Assembly: GCA_033032865.1 (NCBI GenBank)
Contig: JAWHQI010000258.1
Location: 124,001-188,000 of the forward strand
Direction: 5' to 3'
DNA: 64,000 bases
Source of the DNA: Dactylorhiza incarnata
Taxonomy: Eukaryota > Streptophyta > Magnoliopsida > Asparagales > Orchidaceae
Below are positions 1 through 9,230 of the stretch, piece after piece. The translations under genes and the position numbers were made by a program. How positions within the stretch are numbered: position 1 is the first letter of the stretch; every line of letters begins with the position of its first letter. The notes below the pieces were generated by a model. The model made no database searches, was not told where the DNA came from, and saw only the letters and a list, made by a program, of their open reading frames with translations.

Positions 1-352
1 TCCAAATGAAATAAAGCTGAAGAAAAAAAATATAGCAGAAACATTTCCTAACATGAATATCAGCATAGCCACATATAAGTATCAGCACAGCACAATCAAA
101 TATATTATAGCAGGATTAAATAATCATAAAAACATTCAAATAAGCAGGATCAGATAAATTATAGCATCAACACAACATAATCAAATCATCAACAACATGC
201 AGCTATAGCATGATTAAAATAAGCAAGCCAAAAAAAATAAAAGCAGCACTCCAAAATATTCGCAGATCAAGAGTAGCATATAAGTCGTGTTAATAACAAA
301 ATAACAAAATAATAATTCATCATTGTCTGATTAAGGCAGTAACTAAGGAGAG
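1..352 (-). other. AT-rich 3' non-coding part of Athila-1
   Basis: Very AT-rich DNA with loose repetition of an ATTATAGCA-like motif and no open reading frame. It follows the env-like ORF of Athila-1 in the element's sense, where an untranslated stretch before the 3' LTR is normal. No LTR start and no clear polypurine tract are visible here. Confidence 0.5.
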
Positions 353-1525
353 CTAAGCATCGGGCATCTCGTCATCCATGCCGTGAGCTTCACTAATATC
401 GATCCGCTCGCCATCTGGATAAAGCAAATAACCTTGATGATCAAATCTCGATTTGTATTGGTAGACGGTCTTCACGGTATCCAAACCAGCATCCTCCATG
501 AGTCGTGCTTGATTCCGCAGAAGATCATCACATTTTTCATTAATGAGTAGATGACTGAATCGCTGATAACATTTCATATATTCCCTTTCTTCTGTTGCGC
601 TTACCATATTATCAATGATCTCTGATAAATCTACCTGTGCTGGTGCGGTGGATGAAGAAGGAGTACTCGCAGCGGGCTTGGGGAGGGGATCTGTATTTCC
701 TGCAGGAGGCGGTGTGCTCTCTAGAAAGTCTGAACTGTCCCTAATATTGCTGTTTATTACTACCTTAGTAATATGATGTCCGACTCTTGTAATTAAGGTT
801 TCCTTGTCCCCCCACATTCCACTAATACGGCAAAGTTCAGTTATTAGAGTAGAGAACCATAATTGCAACCTATCCATAGCAAGGATTCTCTTCTGAAGTT
901 GATCTGATATTATTTTCCCAACATCAAAACGAATGCCCTTTAAAATGCAGTAAATTAAAATGGCACGGTCCATAGCAACGCGTGTAGTGTTTTTGGTAGG
1001 GATTACGCTTGTGTTAATGAATAAAAGCCACACCTTGGCCTCCCGCTTTAAACTATTAGCTTTCAAATTAGCACCTTCCGTCGAAATCCAGGCCGAGTCA
1101 ACATTATTACAAATCTCCTCCGCAATGACGGACGGTGGGGTTGTTGCTTGAACTCGCAGATACTCTTCTTCATTCGGCACCGTCATTCCAAAATAACTAT
1201 TAATCGCCTTAGCGGAAAAATCTACGGAATGACCTCGCACATAAATTTTTCTCTCCTCAACGGTCAGTGCATTAGCATAAAATTCATAGATCTAAGGCAA
1301 CACTGCTTCCTTACGGGGGTGACAAAAGGATTCCCACCCAAGATCTTTCATTTTTGTGACATATTCCATACTCCATGCCCTCTTTTCGATTTCAAATCCT
1401 CTTTCGAAAATGAAAGGTTTATCATGTAAACCTTCATATCGCTGTTTGGCTTCATCATTTACAAATCGAAAATCCTTGCGAGGACTTGGTGTGGGTTTGC
1501 TCTTCACTTTACGCTTAGAAGACAT
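353..1525 (-). pseudogene. Env-like third ORF of Athila-1, interrupted by one stop codon
   Basis: Two open segments, 1525-1292 (77 codons) and 1291-353 (313 codons up to the final stop), lie in the same frame, separated only by a TAG at 1294-1292. The first segment starts MSSKRK and carries an RFVNDEA...RYE..F..ERGF pattern; the second continues through FYANA and GHSVDFS motifs. This is the pattern of the product usually annotated as a putative plant transposon protein domain, found downstream of pol in Athila-type elements and called env-like by position. Its function is unknown. No signal peptide or convincing transmembrane helix is visible to me. A proline/serine-rich linker lies near the middle. 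With one nonsense change it is either recently dead or read through. Confidence 0.7.
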
Positions 1526-2339
1526 TTCTGATTTTTTTTTAACAAAAATTATATAGATCCAAGTAAGAACCCTAGAACACTAGAGTATTTTTGTCATCTT
1601 TGCAGAAATATTACCGACTCAAGATGAAATCGACGCCGCCCGGTCTGGAAAAGAACTCGAATGTTGATGCCGCCTGGTCTGGAAAAGAACTCGAATGTTG
1701 ATGCCGCCTGGTCTGGAAGAGTATCCTAGTGCAGAAAATGCACCTCCGTACGAGTATTCGCCGCCGTGAGTAGGCTTTCGCCACCGTTCCGTCGGAAGGG
1801 AGGTAGGGTTTTGCGGCACTCGAACCAGGGGATCGGGGAAGGCGAATGAAAACTAAACCGGTTTTCGAAGTTGTTATTTTGATATATGAAGTGTTGGACC
1901 GGCTGCTTCGGTTTACTCCAAGGTGGGTGAAATGGTTCCGGATTGTTTACAGCTGCCAGCCGGTCAATTTTATATTTCCAAGACGTTTTATCTTGGACCG
2001 GCGGTTTACTCCATTTGGTTTACATGTTTTATCCAGCGGTTCGGAGAGTGCCAAATCGCCAGCCGGTCAAATTTATACCTGCTGTAGCTTGAACCGGCGA
2101 ACTCGGTTTGCCTTTTTATTTAAAATTTTTGCTTCTTCTCTTAGTCAAAAGGACAGAGAATAAAAAGTTACAACCGTGGTTGTAACCATGTCATTACATT
2201 TTAATGCAGAAAATTTTTATGGACATTCCTACACATGTCAACTTTTAACCTTTATAGATACTACTTACTTAATTAATTTTAGTTGGGTTGCCTCCCAATT
2301 AGCGCTTGATTTAACGTCTCGGCTAGACTCAGCCCATCT
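1526..2339 (-). other. Spacer between pol and the env-like ORF of Athila-1
   Basis: No credible gene. It contains a 34-bp tandem repeat (1642-1720, two and a third copies with GGTCTGGAAAAGAACTC), a GC-poor stretch with recurring AGCCGGTCAA and GACCGG words (1850-2110), and at 2281-2335 a run including GGGTTGCCTCCCAATTAGCG that I recognise as a conserved piece just after pol in many plant Athila-type elements. Confidence 0.55.
1642..1720. repeat. 34-bp tandem repeat in Athila-1 spacer
   Basis: Unit GGTCTGGAAAAGAACTCGAA plus 14 more bases occurs at 1642-1675 and 1676-1709, with the start of a third at 1710. The two full copies are identical, so the duplication is recent or homogenised. Confidence 0.8.
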
Positions 2340-4736
2340 TTAGACAGATAAATTTGTCACCATCACCTCTCGCGGCTCACTGTTATGAAAGTAAGCCTTA
2401 AGTCTTTGCCCATTTACCTTAAAAATAGAACCGTCTTTGTCATTACAAATAGAAACTACTCCAAAAGGATGGACTTCTTGAACTCGAAACGGACCGGACC
2501 ATTTGGATTTCAATTTACCCGGAAATAGTTTAAGGCGAGAGTTATAGAGTAATAAGAGTTGATTCGGAATAAATTCCCTCTTTTCTATGCGAGCGTCATG
2601 CCATTTTTTTGTTCGTTCCTTATATAATTTTGCATTGTCATATGCATGAAATCGCATCTCATCGAGTTCATTGAGATAAAACAACCTATTCTTACCGGCT
2701 TCTTGATAATCAAAATTTAATTTTTTTGTAGCCCAATAAGCTTTATGTTCTAACTCGACAGGGAGATGACAAGATTTTCCATAGATCATCTTGTATGGGG
2801 TCAGTCCTATGGGCGTCTTAAATGCAGTTCTGTACGCCCACAACGCATCATTCAATTTCTGCGACCAATCTTTCCTAGTGGCACTTACCGTTTTCTCTAA
2901 AATGGATTTAATTTCCCTGTTGGAAACCTCGGCCAAACCGTTAGTTTGGGGATGATATGCTAAAGCGATCTTATGCGTCACTCCGTACTTTCTTAATAAT
3001 GATTTAAATTGTGAATTACAAAAGTGGCTTCCGCCATCACTAATAATCGCTCTAGGGGTACCGAATCTTGAAAAGATATTAGTCTTTAAAAATTTTAATA
3101 CGACCTTGGCGTCATTCTTATGTGTAGCAATAGCTTCGACCCACTTTGACACGTAGTCGACCGCTAATAGTATATATAGATTGCCATCCGAATTAACAAA
3201 TGGGGCCATAAAATCAATCCCCCAAACATCGAAGATTTCAACCTCTAACATGGTATTCATTGGCATGCTCGCTTTACGACTCAGGTTTCCTGTTCTTTGA
3301 CATTTATCACAACTCTTCACAAATAAGTGCACATCCTTAAATAATGTGGGCCAATAAAAACCCGACTCCAAAACTTTTGTCGCGGTTCGGTCTCCCTTAA
3401 AATGTCCTCCATAAGGTGATGAATGACACTTTTCTATGATACTAAGAACTTCTGCTTCAGCAACACATCTCCGGATAATTTGATCCGAACAGATTTTATA
3501 TAAGTATGGCTCATCCCACAAGTAATATTTCACCTGCTGGAGGAACCTTTTCCTTTGTTGATAGTCCATATCCGGGTGTACTATATTACTAACTATGTAA
3601 TTCACATAATCAGCATACCATGGTATACTACTCACAGAGACAGCTAATATTTGTTCGTCCGGAAAATTTTCTCTTATCCCTACTTGTTGATTCTTCTCAT
3701 TGCTTTGTTCTAATCTCGATAAATGATCTGCTATTTGATTTTCTGCTCCTTTTCGGTCTTTGATTTCAATATCAAATTCCTGAAGTAAGAGCACCCATCT
3801 AATTAGTCTAGGTTTGGCGTCCTTCTTCTCCAAAAGATATCGGATCGCCGAGTGATCCGTATAAACTATCACTTTAGAATTTATTAAATACGAACGGAAC
3901 TTATCGAATGCAAACATTACGGCTAAGAGTTCCTTCTCAGTTGTGGTGTAGTTTATTTGTGCATCAATAAGTGTTTTGCTAGCATAATATATAGTATGAA
4001 AAATTCGATCCCGGATTTGTCCTAAGACAACTCCTACGGCATAATCGCTAGCGTCACACATAAGAACAAAAGGTGACGACCAATCCGGTGTTGTGACAAT
4101 AGGTGAAGAAACTAACTTGTGCTTTAATGTGTCAAAAGCATGCAAACAATGATCATCAAATAAGAATGGAGTGTCTTTTTCTAACAAGTTACATAAAGGT
4201 TTTGATATTTTAGAGAAATCTTTAATAAACCTTCTATAGAATCCAGCATGACCCAAAAAGCTACGAATGCCCTTGACATTCTTAGGGGGAGGAAGCTTTT
4301 CTATAACTTCTATTTTAGCCCGATCTACCTCCAGACCCTTGCGTGATACTTTATGACCTAAGACAATTCCCTCTCTCACCATGAAATGACACTTTTCCCA
4401 ATTTAGCACTAAATTTGTCTCAATACATCTCGTTAATACTTTTCTAAGGACTTCTAAACAGCAGTCGAAGGACTTCCCAAACACTGAGAAATCATCCATA
4501 AACACCTCTATACCGTCATCCATTAAATCAGTAAAAATAGATATCATGCACCTTTGAAAAGTGGCGGGTGCGTTACATAATCCAAATGGCATTTTGCGAA
4601 ACGCAAACGTACCATAAGGACATGTAAATGTGGTCTTTTCTTGGTCTTCCGGAGCAACCATAATCTGATTATAGCCAGAATACCCGTCCAAGAAACAAAT
4701 AATCATTTCCCGCCAACTTGTCAAGTACTTGATCAA
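2340..4736 (-). CDS. Athila-1 pol: reverse transcriptase, RNase H, integrase
   Basis: This 798-codon open frame holds most of a Ty3/gypsy polymerase. The first catalytic Asp of reverse transcriptase is in FLDGYSG (Asp17) and the active site reads FMDD (79-82). RNase H acidic residues appear in MCDAS (Asp228), TTEKEL (Glu267 or 269) and YTDHSA (Asp294). The integrase zinc finger is H438, H445, C476, C479, and the DDE triad is Asp508 (GIDFM), Asp567 (SDGGS) and Glu603 (LAEVS). The order RT-RH-INT places it in Ty3/gypsy. It lacks the N-terminal RT fingers, which are in the upstream ORF in the same frame; about 95 bases between them are out of frame. The product would copy and integrate the element if intact. 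Confidence 0.9.
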   Translation of the reverse strand: MIKYLTSWREMIICFLDGYSGYNQIMVAPEDQEKTTFTCPYGTFAFRKMPFGLCNAPATFQRCMISIFTDLMDDGIEVFMDDFSVFGKSFDCCLEVLRKVLTRCIETNLVLNWEKCHFMVREGIVLGHKVSRKGLEVDRAKIEVIEKLPPPKNVKGIRSFLGHAGFYRRFIKDFSKISKPLCNLLEKDTPFLFDDHCLHAFDTLKHKLVSSPIVTTPDWSSPFVLMCDASDYAVGVVLGQIRDRIFHTIYYASKTLIDAQINYTTTEKELLAVMFAFDKFRSYLINSKVIVYTDHSAIRYLLEKKDAKPRLIRWVLLLQEFDIEIKDRKGAENQIADHLSRLEQSNEKNQQVGIRENFPDEQILAVSVSSIPWYADYVNYIVSNIVHPDMDYQQRKRFLQQVKYYLWDEPYLYKICSDQIIRRCVAEAEVLSIIEKCHSSPYGGHFKGDRTATKVLESGFYWPTLFKDVHLFVKSCDKCQRTGNLSRKASMPMNTMLEVEIFDVWGIDFMAPFVNSDGNLYILLAVDYVSKWVEAIATHKNDAKVVLKFLKTNIFSRFGTPRAIISDGGSHFCNSQFKSLLRKYGVTHKIALAYHPQTNGLAEVSNREIKSILEKTVSATRKDWSQKLNDALWAYRTAFKTPIGLTPYKMIYGKSCHLPVELEHKAYWATKKLNFDYQEAGKNRLFYLNELDEMRFHAYDNAKLYKERTKKWHDARIEKREFIPNQLLLLYNSRLKLFPGKLKSKWSGPFRVQEVHPFGVVSICNDKDGSIFKVNGQRLKAYFHNSEPREVMVTNLSV

Positions 4737-4827
4737 TAAAAGGTAATGGAAAGTGATCCTTCCGAGTTGATTTATTTAGTTTCCTATAATCCATACATAT
4801 TCTCCAACCGGTAACCGTCCTAGTTGG

Positions 4828-4855
4828 TATCAACTCGTTGTTATCAACTCGTTGT
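4828..4855. repeat. 14-bp tandem duplication disrupting Athila-1 reverse transcriptase
   Basis: TATCAACTCGTTGT occurs twice back to back (4828-4841, 4842-4855). The insertion of 14 bases shifts the frame and ends the gag-pro ORF at 4830. A second small indel near 4690-4720 restores the original frame for the pol ORF. Confidence 0.85.
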
Positions 4856-7724
4856 TATCATTTCTTACCACCGTAATTCCTCCTTTCTTCGGTACACATT
4901 GTACCGGACTTACCCACTTGCTATCCGAAATAGGGTAAATAATGCCTGCATCTAACCATTTTATTATCTCTTTCATAACTACTTCTTTCATAGGTGGACT
5001 AAGTCTACGTTGATGTTCAATTGACCCTTTAGCTTCATCTTCTAATATGATTTTATGCATACAAATCGAAGGGCTAATGCCACTAATGTCTGCTATAGTC
5101 CATCCCATGACCTTTTTAAATTCTTTCAAAACAAGAAGTAGTTTTTCTTCATCTTCAAATTTTAATGATGCATCAATTATTACCGGAAGAGTATTTTCTT
5201 CTCCAAGGAAAGCATATTTAAGATGTTCCGGAAGAGGTTTTAAATCTAAAGTTGGAGGTTCAATAATTGAGGGTTTCATAATTTTTGGTTCACTTGACCT
5301 AGTTATAGATTCAAAATTACTAAAGATAGGCAATTTATAATGGGATTCTAAAACTTTAACGCATTCATCCAATTCTAAATCATCATCCCACTCTTCATTT
5401 GTCAAAATTGTGAGAAGTCTTTGTTCTAGGTCATCATCATTACCCTTAATTAATTGATTTTTAATCTCCACTTCTTCAATAGAGTAACAATCTTCTTTTT
5501 CATTTGGAAATGCCATAGCTTTTAGGATATTGAATGTTACTTCCTCTTCATTAACTCGCATAGTTAACTCTCCTTTTTGTACGTCAATTAAAGTTCTTCC
5601 GGTTGCTAAAAATGGCCTCCCTAAGATTATGGGCACATCCTTATCCTCTTCCATGTCCAACACTACAAAATCGGCCGGAAAGATGAATTTCTCCACTTTA
5701 ACCAATACATCCTCAACTATTCCCTTAGGGAATGCTAAAGTCCTATCGGCTAATTGGAGAGTGAGAGTTGTTGGAGTTATCTCTCCTAGACCTAACTTTG
5801 TATATATAGATAAGGGCATTAAATTAATGCTTGCACCTAAATCACATAATGCTCTCCCGACAAATTTTACTCCTATGGAACAAGGTATGGTAAAACTACC
5901 GGGGTCCTTAAGTTCTTGAGGCAATTTCTTTTGCAAAATTGCACTACATTCTTCCGTTAATGCAACTATTTCTTTATCTAGAAATTTTCTTTTCTTCGAT
6001 AAAATATCTTTCATAAACTTGACATAACTAGGCATTTGCTCTAATGCCTCGGCAAATGGAATATTAATTGTAAGCTTCTTAAAAATTTCCATAAATTTTT
6101 GAAATTGTTTGTCAAGTTTTGTCTTATTTAATCTAGATGGAAAAGGTGGAGGAGGGTAAATGATTTCTTTCTTTTTATTATTTGGTGGATTTACTTCCAC
6201 TTCCTCCGACTCCTTAATTTCTATAGATTTTTCTTTCATAATTGTATTTTCTCTTATCTCTTCTTCCCTTAACTTCTCTAGTAATCCATCCCCACTAGAG
6301 ATTTCTACCCCACTCCTTAATGCAATAGCTTTACAATGATTATTTGGTTCTTCTCTTGTTGGATTAAGTGTGGTGTCAGATGGTAGCGATCCTATTGTTC
6401 TTTGATTTAAAGCATTGGCCAATTGGCCAATTGTGGATTCTAAAGATCGGAGTGAAGACTCAATACCACCCATCCTAGAGTCATTCTTTTGAAACAAACC
6501 TATAATATACTCATCAGTCAATTTCCTATTATTGGTTTGTTGATTAAGCATTTGGGTTGGTATAGGATTAATGTTTTGATTAAAACCTGGTGGTTGAGTT
6601 GCATTTTGTGAATTTTTCCAAGAAAAATTGGGATGATTTCGCCATTCTGGATTATAATGATTTCCGAAATTTGAAGGTCCTTGCCTTTGTTGGCCTCCTA
6701 GATAGTGTACTTCTTCAGTTACTTGGTTTAATTGTTCCACTGTCATTGGTGCACTTGTTGAAGGGGTAGATAGAGAATCTAACCTCTTATTTATTAAATT
6801 AAATTGAGTGGCCATTTGGGCTGCTAATGAAGTGAATTGATCTACTTGATGAATACCGGATGGTTGGTTATTACCTTGCCTTTCGAATGCATGGTAATTG
6901 TTAGAAGTAAGATCTTCTAAAATTTCCATAGCATCTTCTGGATATTTCTTTAATAAAGACCCTCCCGCGGCTCCGTCAACTAGGATCATCGTAGTGGTTT
7001 GTAAACCGTTATAAAAAGTGGTTACTTGTTGGTGTTGGGCCAACCCGTGATGCGGACACTTCCTAAGCATCTCCTTAAACCTTTCCCACGCTTCATAAAG
7101 TGTTTCGCCATGATTTTGGACGAAAGTGGTAATGTCCCTAACTAACTTAGCTGTTTTAGAAGGGGGAAAATATTTATTCAGAAATTTCTCTTCCAATTGA
7201 TCCCACGTAGTGATGGAACCAGGTGGTAGAGAATCAAGCCAGTCTTTAGCTCTTCCCTCCAAAGAAAATGGGAATAACCTCAATTGAATAGCTTCATCTG
7301 AAGCCCCATTTACTTTGTACATATCACAGATTTCTAAAAATGTTCTTAAATGAGCGTTTGCATTTTCATGATTTAGACCACCAAACTTGTTATGTTGTAC
7401 TAATTGCATTGTGGTAGAGTCCATTTTAAAATTATTAGCGGCGATTGTGGGTCGCGCTATACTAAATTGCAAACCTCCTCTTAACGGTGCGTTATAGTCT
7501 CGACAAGTCATTCGTGGTGCATCATTTTGAATATTATGACCATTGTGTTCGACTTGACCATTAGGGTCCACCTGACCCCCATGATCATTTTCATTGCCTT
7601 GCTGATTATCATCCATCTCTTGATGAATAATAGTGTTTGCTCTAACAGTTTGTCTATTCCGTCTACAAGTACGTTCGATTTCTAGATTCAAAGGTAATAT
7701 TTCAATGTTACGCAATCGGGACAT
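4830..7724 (-). CDS. Athila-1 gag, protease and start of reverse transcriptase
   Basis: This 964-codon ORF begins MSRLRNIEILPLNLEIERT, a start shared with the Athila-2 gag (MSRYRSVELIPLNSEIERT), which supports the chosen Met. The retrotransposon gag domain covers about residues 100-270 (NKFGGLNHE, RLFPFSLEG.AKDWL, TTWDQLEEKFLNKYF). No canonical CCHC zinc knuckle is seen, as is common in Athila gags. An aspartic protease site CDLGASINLMP follows at about residue 645. The C-terminal part enters the RT fingers (SKWVSPVQCVPKKGG). The ORF ends at the 14-bp duplication. Products would form the virus-like particle and process the polyprotein. Confidence 0.9.
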   Translation of the reverse strand: MSRLRNIEILPLNLEIERTCRRNRQTVRANTIIHQEMDDNQQGNENDHGGQVDPNGQVEHNGHNIQNDAPRMTCRDYNAPLRGGLQFSIARPTIAANNFKMDSTTMQLVQHNKFGGLNHENANAHLRTFLEICDMYKVNGASDEAIQLRLFPFSLEGRAKDWLDSLPPGSITTWDQLEEKFLNKYFPPSKTAKLVRDITTFVQNHGETLYEAWERFKEMLRKCPHHGLAQHQQVTTFYNGLQTTTMILVDGAAGGSLLKKYPEDAMEILEDLTSNNYHAFERQGNNQPSGIHQVDQFTSLAAQMATQFNLINKRLDSLSTPSTSAPMTVEQLNQVTEEVHYLGGQQRQGPSNFGNHYNPEWRNHPNFSWKNSQNATQPPGFNQNINPIPTQMLNQQTNNRKLTDEYIIGLFQKNDSRMGGIESSLRSLESTIGQLANALNQRTIGSLPSDTTLNPTREEPNNHCKAIALRSGVEISSGDGLLEKLREEEIRENTIMKEKSIEIKESEEVEVNPPNNKKKEIIYPPPPFPSRLNKTKLDKQFQKFMEIFKKLTINIPFAEALEQMPSYVKFMKDILSKKRKFLDKEIVALTEECSAILQKKLPQELKDPGSFTIPCSIGVKFVGRALCDLGASINLMPLSIYTKLGLGEITPTTLTLQLADRTLAFPKGIVEDVLVKVEKFIFPADFVVLDMEEDKDVPIILGRPFLATGRTLIDVQKGELTMRVNEEEVTFNILKAMAFPNEKEDCYSIEEVEIKNQLIKGNDDDLEQRLLTILTNEEWDDDLELDECVKVLESHYKLPIFSNFESITRSSEPKIMKPSIIEPPTLDLKPLPEHLKYAFLGEENTLPVIIDASLKFEDEEKLLLVLKEFKKVMGWTIADISGISPSICMHKIILEDEAKGSIEHQRRLSPPMKEVVMKEIIKWLDAGIIYPISDSKWVSPVQCVPKKGGITVVRNDNNELITTS

Positions 7725-7823
7725 ACACTAGACCAAAGTCTAAAATGAAATAAAATGACGACTTGGTCTCTAATTACTAAGAGTTCACTAATATCGTAAG
7801 AAATAAACCGTTAGATAGCCGCT

Positions 7824-7841
7824 TCCCCGGCAACGGCGCCA
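7824..7841 (-). other. Primer binding site, tRNA-Asp
   Basis: On the minus strand TGGCGCCGTTGCCGGGGA, which is complementary to the 3' end of plant tRNA-Asp, lies six bases after the LTR end. The same site occurs in Athila-2. Confidence 0.92.
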
Positions 7842-7847
7842 AAAACT

Positions 7848-9228
7848 TGATACGCCTTTAGCGTATATACGCAAGTATACGTGCCGGCTCAAGTAATATA
7901 ATAGTGAGTTAAGATCGTTCCCTCGGAGAAGTGAACACTCTAACGCTTATGAATATTAGTTTACTCTTTTCCTTAAATCCAAGTTAAATAATTCGATTAG
8001 TTGGATGAAACTAAGTTGCAGAATATTTTAAAACTAATTTTTAAAATGCTAAAAGTACTTAAGTAAATTTTTATCAACTTTTAGAGAAAGGAATCTTGTA
8101 TATCGCTTTCCTAGATTTGTTGTGATATTTGCTAAATATACCGATGCATTATATTTGTTTCACTATCTTCCTCGATTAAAACTAGGAATCATAATCTCTC
8201 GATCTATGAATTCCCATAACTTAGATTCCGCTAGTTATCTCTAACTTAGAGAAATGCTAGGTAAATTAAATTGCTCAAATCGCTTTTGCTAATAATTAAG
8301 GTGATGGAATCTCTTCCTCTCTCTTTTATTATATCAAAATTATGATGTAAACACACCGCTCCTCTCTCGAATCTCGCGGCGTAGTATAGAGGTAAAGATT
8401 TAAATTAGATATTCATGCGACTCATCTCTCGAATCTCGCCGCATAACATTAAGTATTTATCTTAAATCATTCGTGATTCCTCTCTCGAATCTCACCACGA
8501 AATGTTGAAGATAAACATGATTCAAATCTCTCACAATAAATCATAACATTGATAAAGATTGCAAACCAAGAACTCATACGGAAAAATTATAAATTAAACA
8601 TCACAACAAAAACTAGTACTTACGACATACAAGATAAAAAGGTTTAGTTCATGATCCTTGAAATGACAAACAAAATTGAAAAGATCTTACAAGACATTGT
8701 TCGGAGTTTAAATTTAAGCGCAGGAATTTGTCCTTTTCGTTGCCAAATCCGCTCAAATCTGCTTTCTATTTCTTCTTCTCCAAAAAGCTCCTCTTTTCTT
8801 TCCTTTTTTCTCTCTCTAAAAGTCTCGCCGTATCCCCCCTTGAAACTGCCGAAATCCTCCTTTATTTGCCACGCTACAGTCCAAATTCTGAACAGGTGTG
8901 TCCTTTCAGCAGTGAACCGCAGGCCCACTTAATAATATTTCGAGAAATATTGTGCTTTTGGTTTAGAAAATTTAATTTAAACCGCTATGTTACAACCCGG
9001 TTATGACCAAACTGCTCTATTCTTTCCAGCAATATAATTTCAGCTTAAATTTGTCCGTTCTTTTATGGATTTTTCCGCACTTCTGCACAATTCTGCTGCT
9101 CGTTTGCCGATAAACTGTTCACGATTACAAATATGAAATATATTAGTGAATTTATCGATATATTTCGTATAATTTCTCAATAATCACTAAATTAAAGGAG
9201 TTAATAACTTCTTTTTGAGAAGTTATCA
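7848..9228 (-). repeat. 5' LTR of Athila-1 (about 1.38 kb)
   Basis: In element sense it starts TGATAACTTC at 9228 and ends GTATCA at 7848, with the primer site right after. The first 30 bases can fold: ATAACTTCT pairs with AGAAGTTAT. It contains three stem-loops with a common loop (8361-8380, 8421-8442, 8479-8499), described separately. The LTR of Athila-2 has the same start, end and hairpin series, so the two are relatives. The LTR supplies promoter and polyadenylation signals; I could not place a TATA box with confidence. Confidence 0.9.
8355..8505 (-). other. Three stem-loops with conserved 16-nt loop in Athila-1 LTR
   Basis: On the sense (minus) strand the loop GAGATTCGAGAGAKGA occurs three times, each flanked by a different inverted repeat: TTCGTGGT/ATCACGAA, ATGCGGC/GTCGCAT and ACGCCGC/GCGGTGT. 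In each stem the single non-Watson-Crick position is a G-T pair on the sense strand, that is G.U in RNA. This is what a conserved RNA structure looks like. The position, between the middle of the LTR and the primer site, would put it in the 5' leader of the genomic RNA if transcription starts upstream. Confidence 0.7.
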
Positions 9229-9230
9229 GG

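Larger units (their letters stand above)
1..9228 (-). mobile_element. Athila-type Ty3/gypsy retrotransposon (Athila-1), 3' end outside window
   Basis: Read on the minus strand the order is 5' LTR (7848-9228), tRNA-Asp primer site (7824-7841), gag-protease, reverse transcriptase, RNase H, integrase, then an env-like ORF. An extra ORF after pol is the hallmark of the Athila clade of Ty3/gypsy elements. The 3' LTR is not seen and should lie left of base 1. The right edge cuts into the gag region of a Ty1/copia polyprotein, so this element is younger than copia-1; the five bases after the edge, GGGAG at 9229-9233, are the expected target duplication but the partner is off the window. Coding regions carry stops and frameshifts, so this copy is defective. 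Confidence 0.9.
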
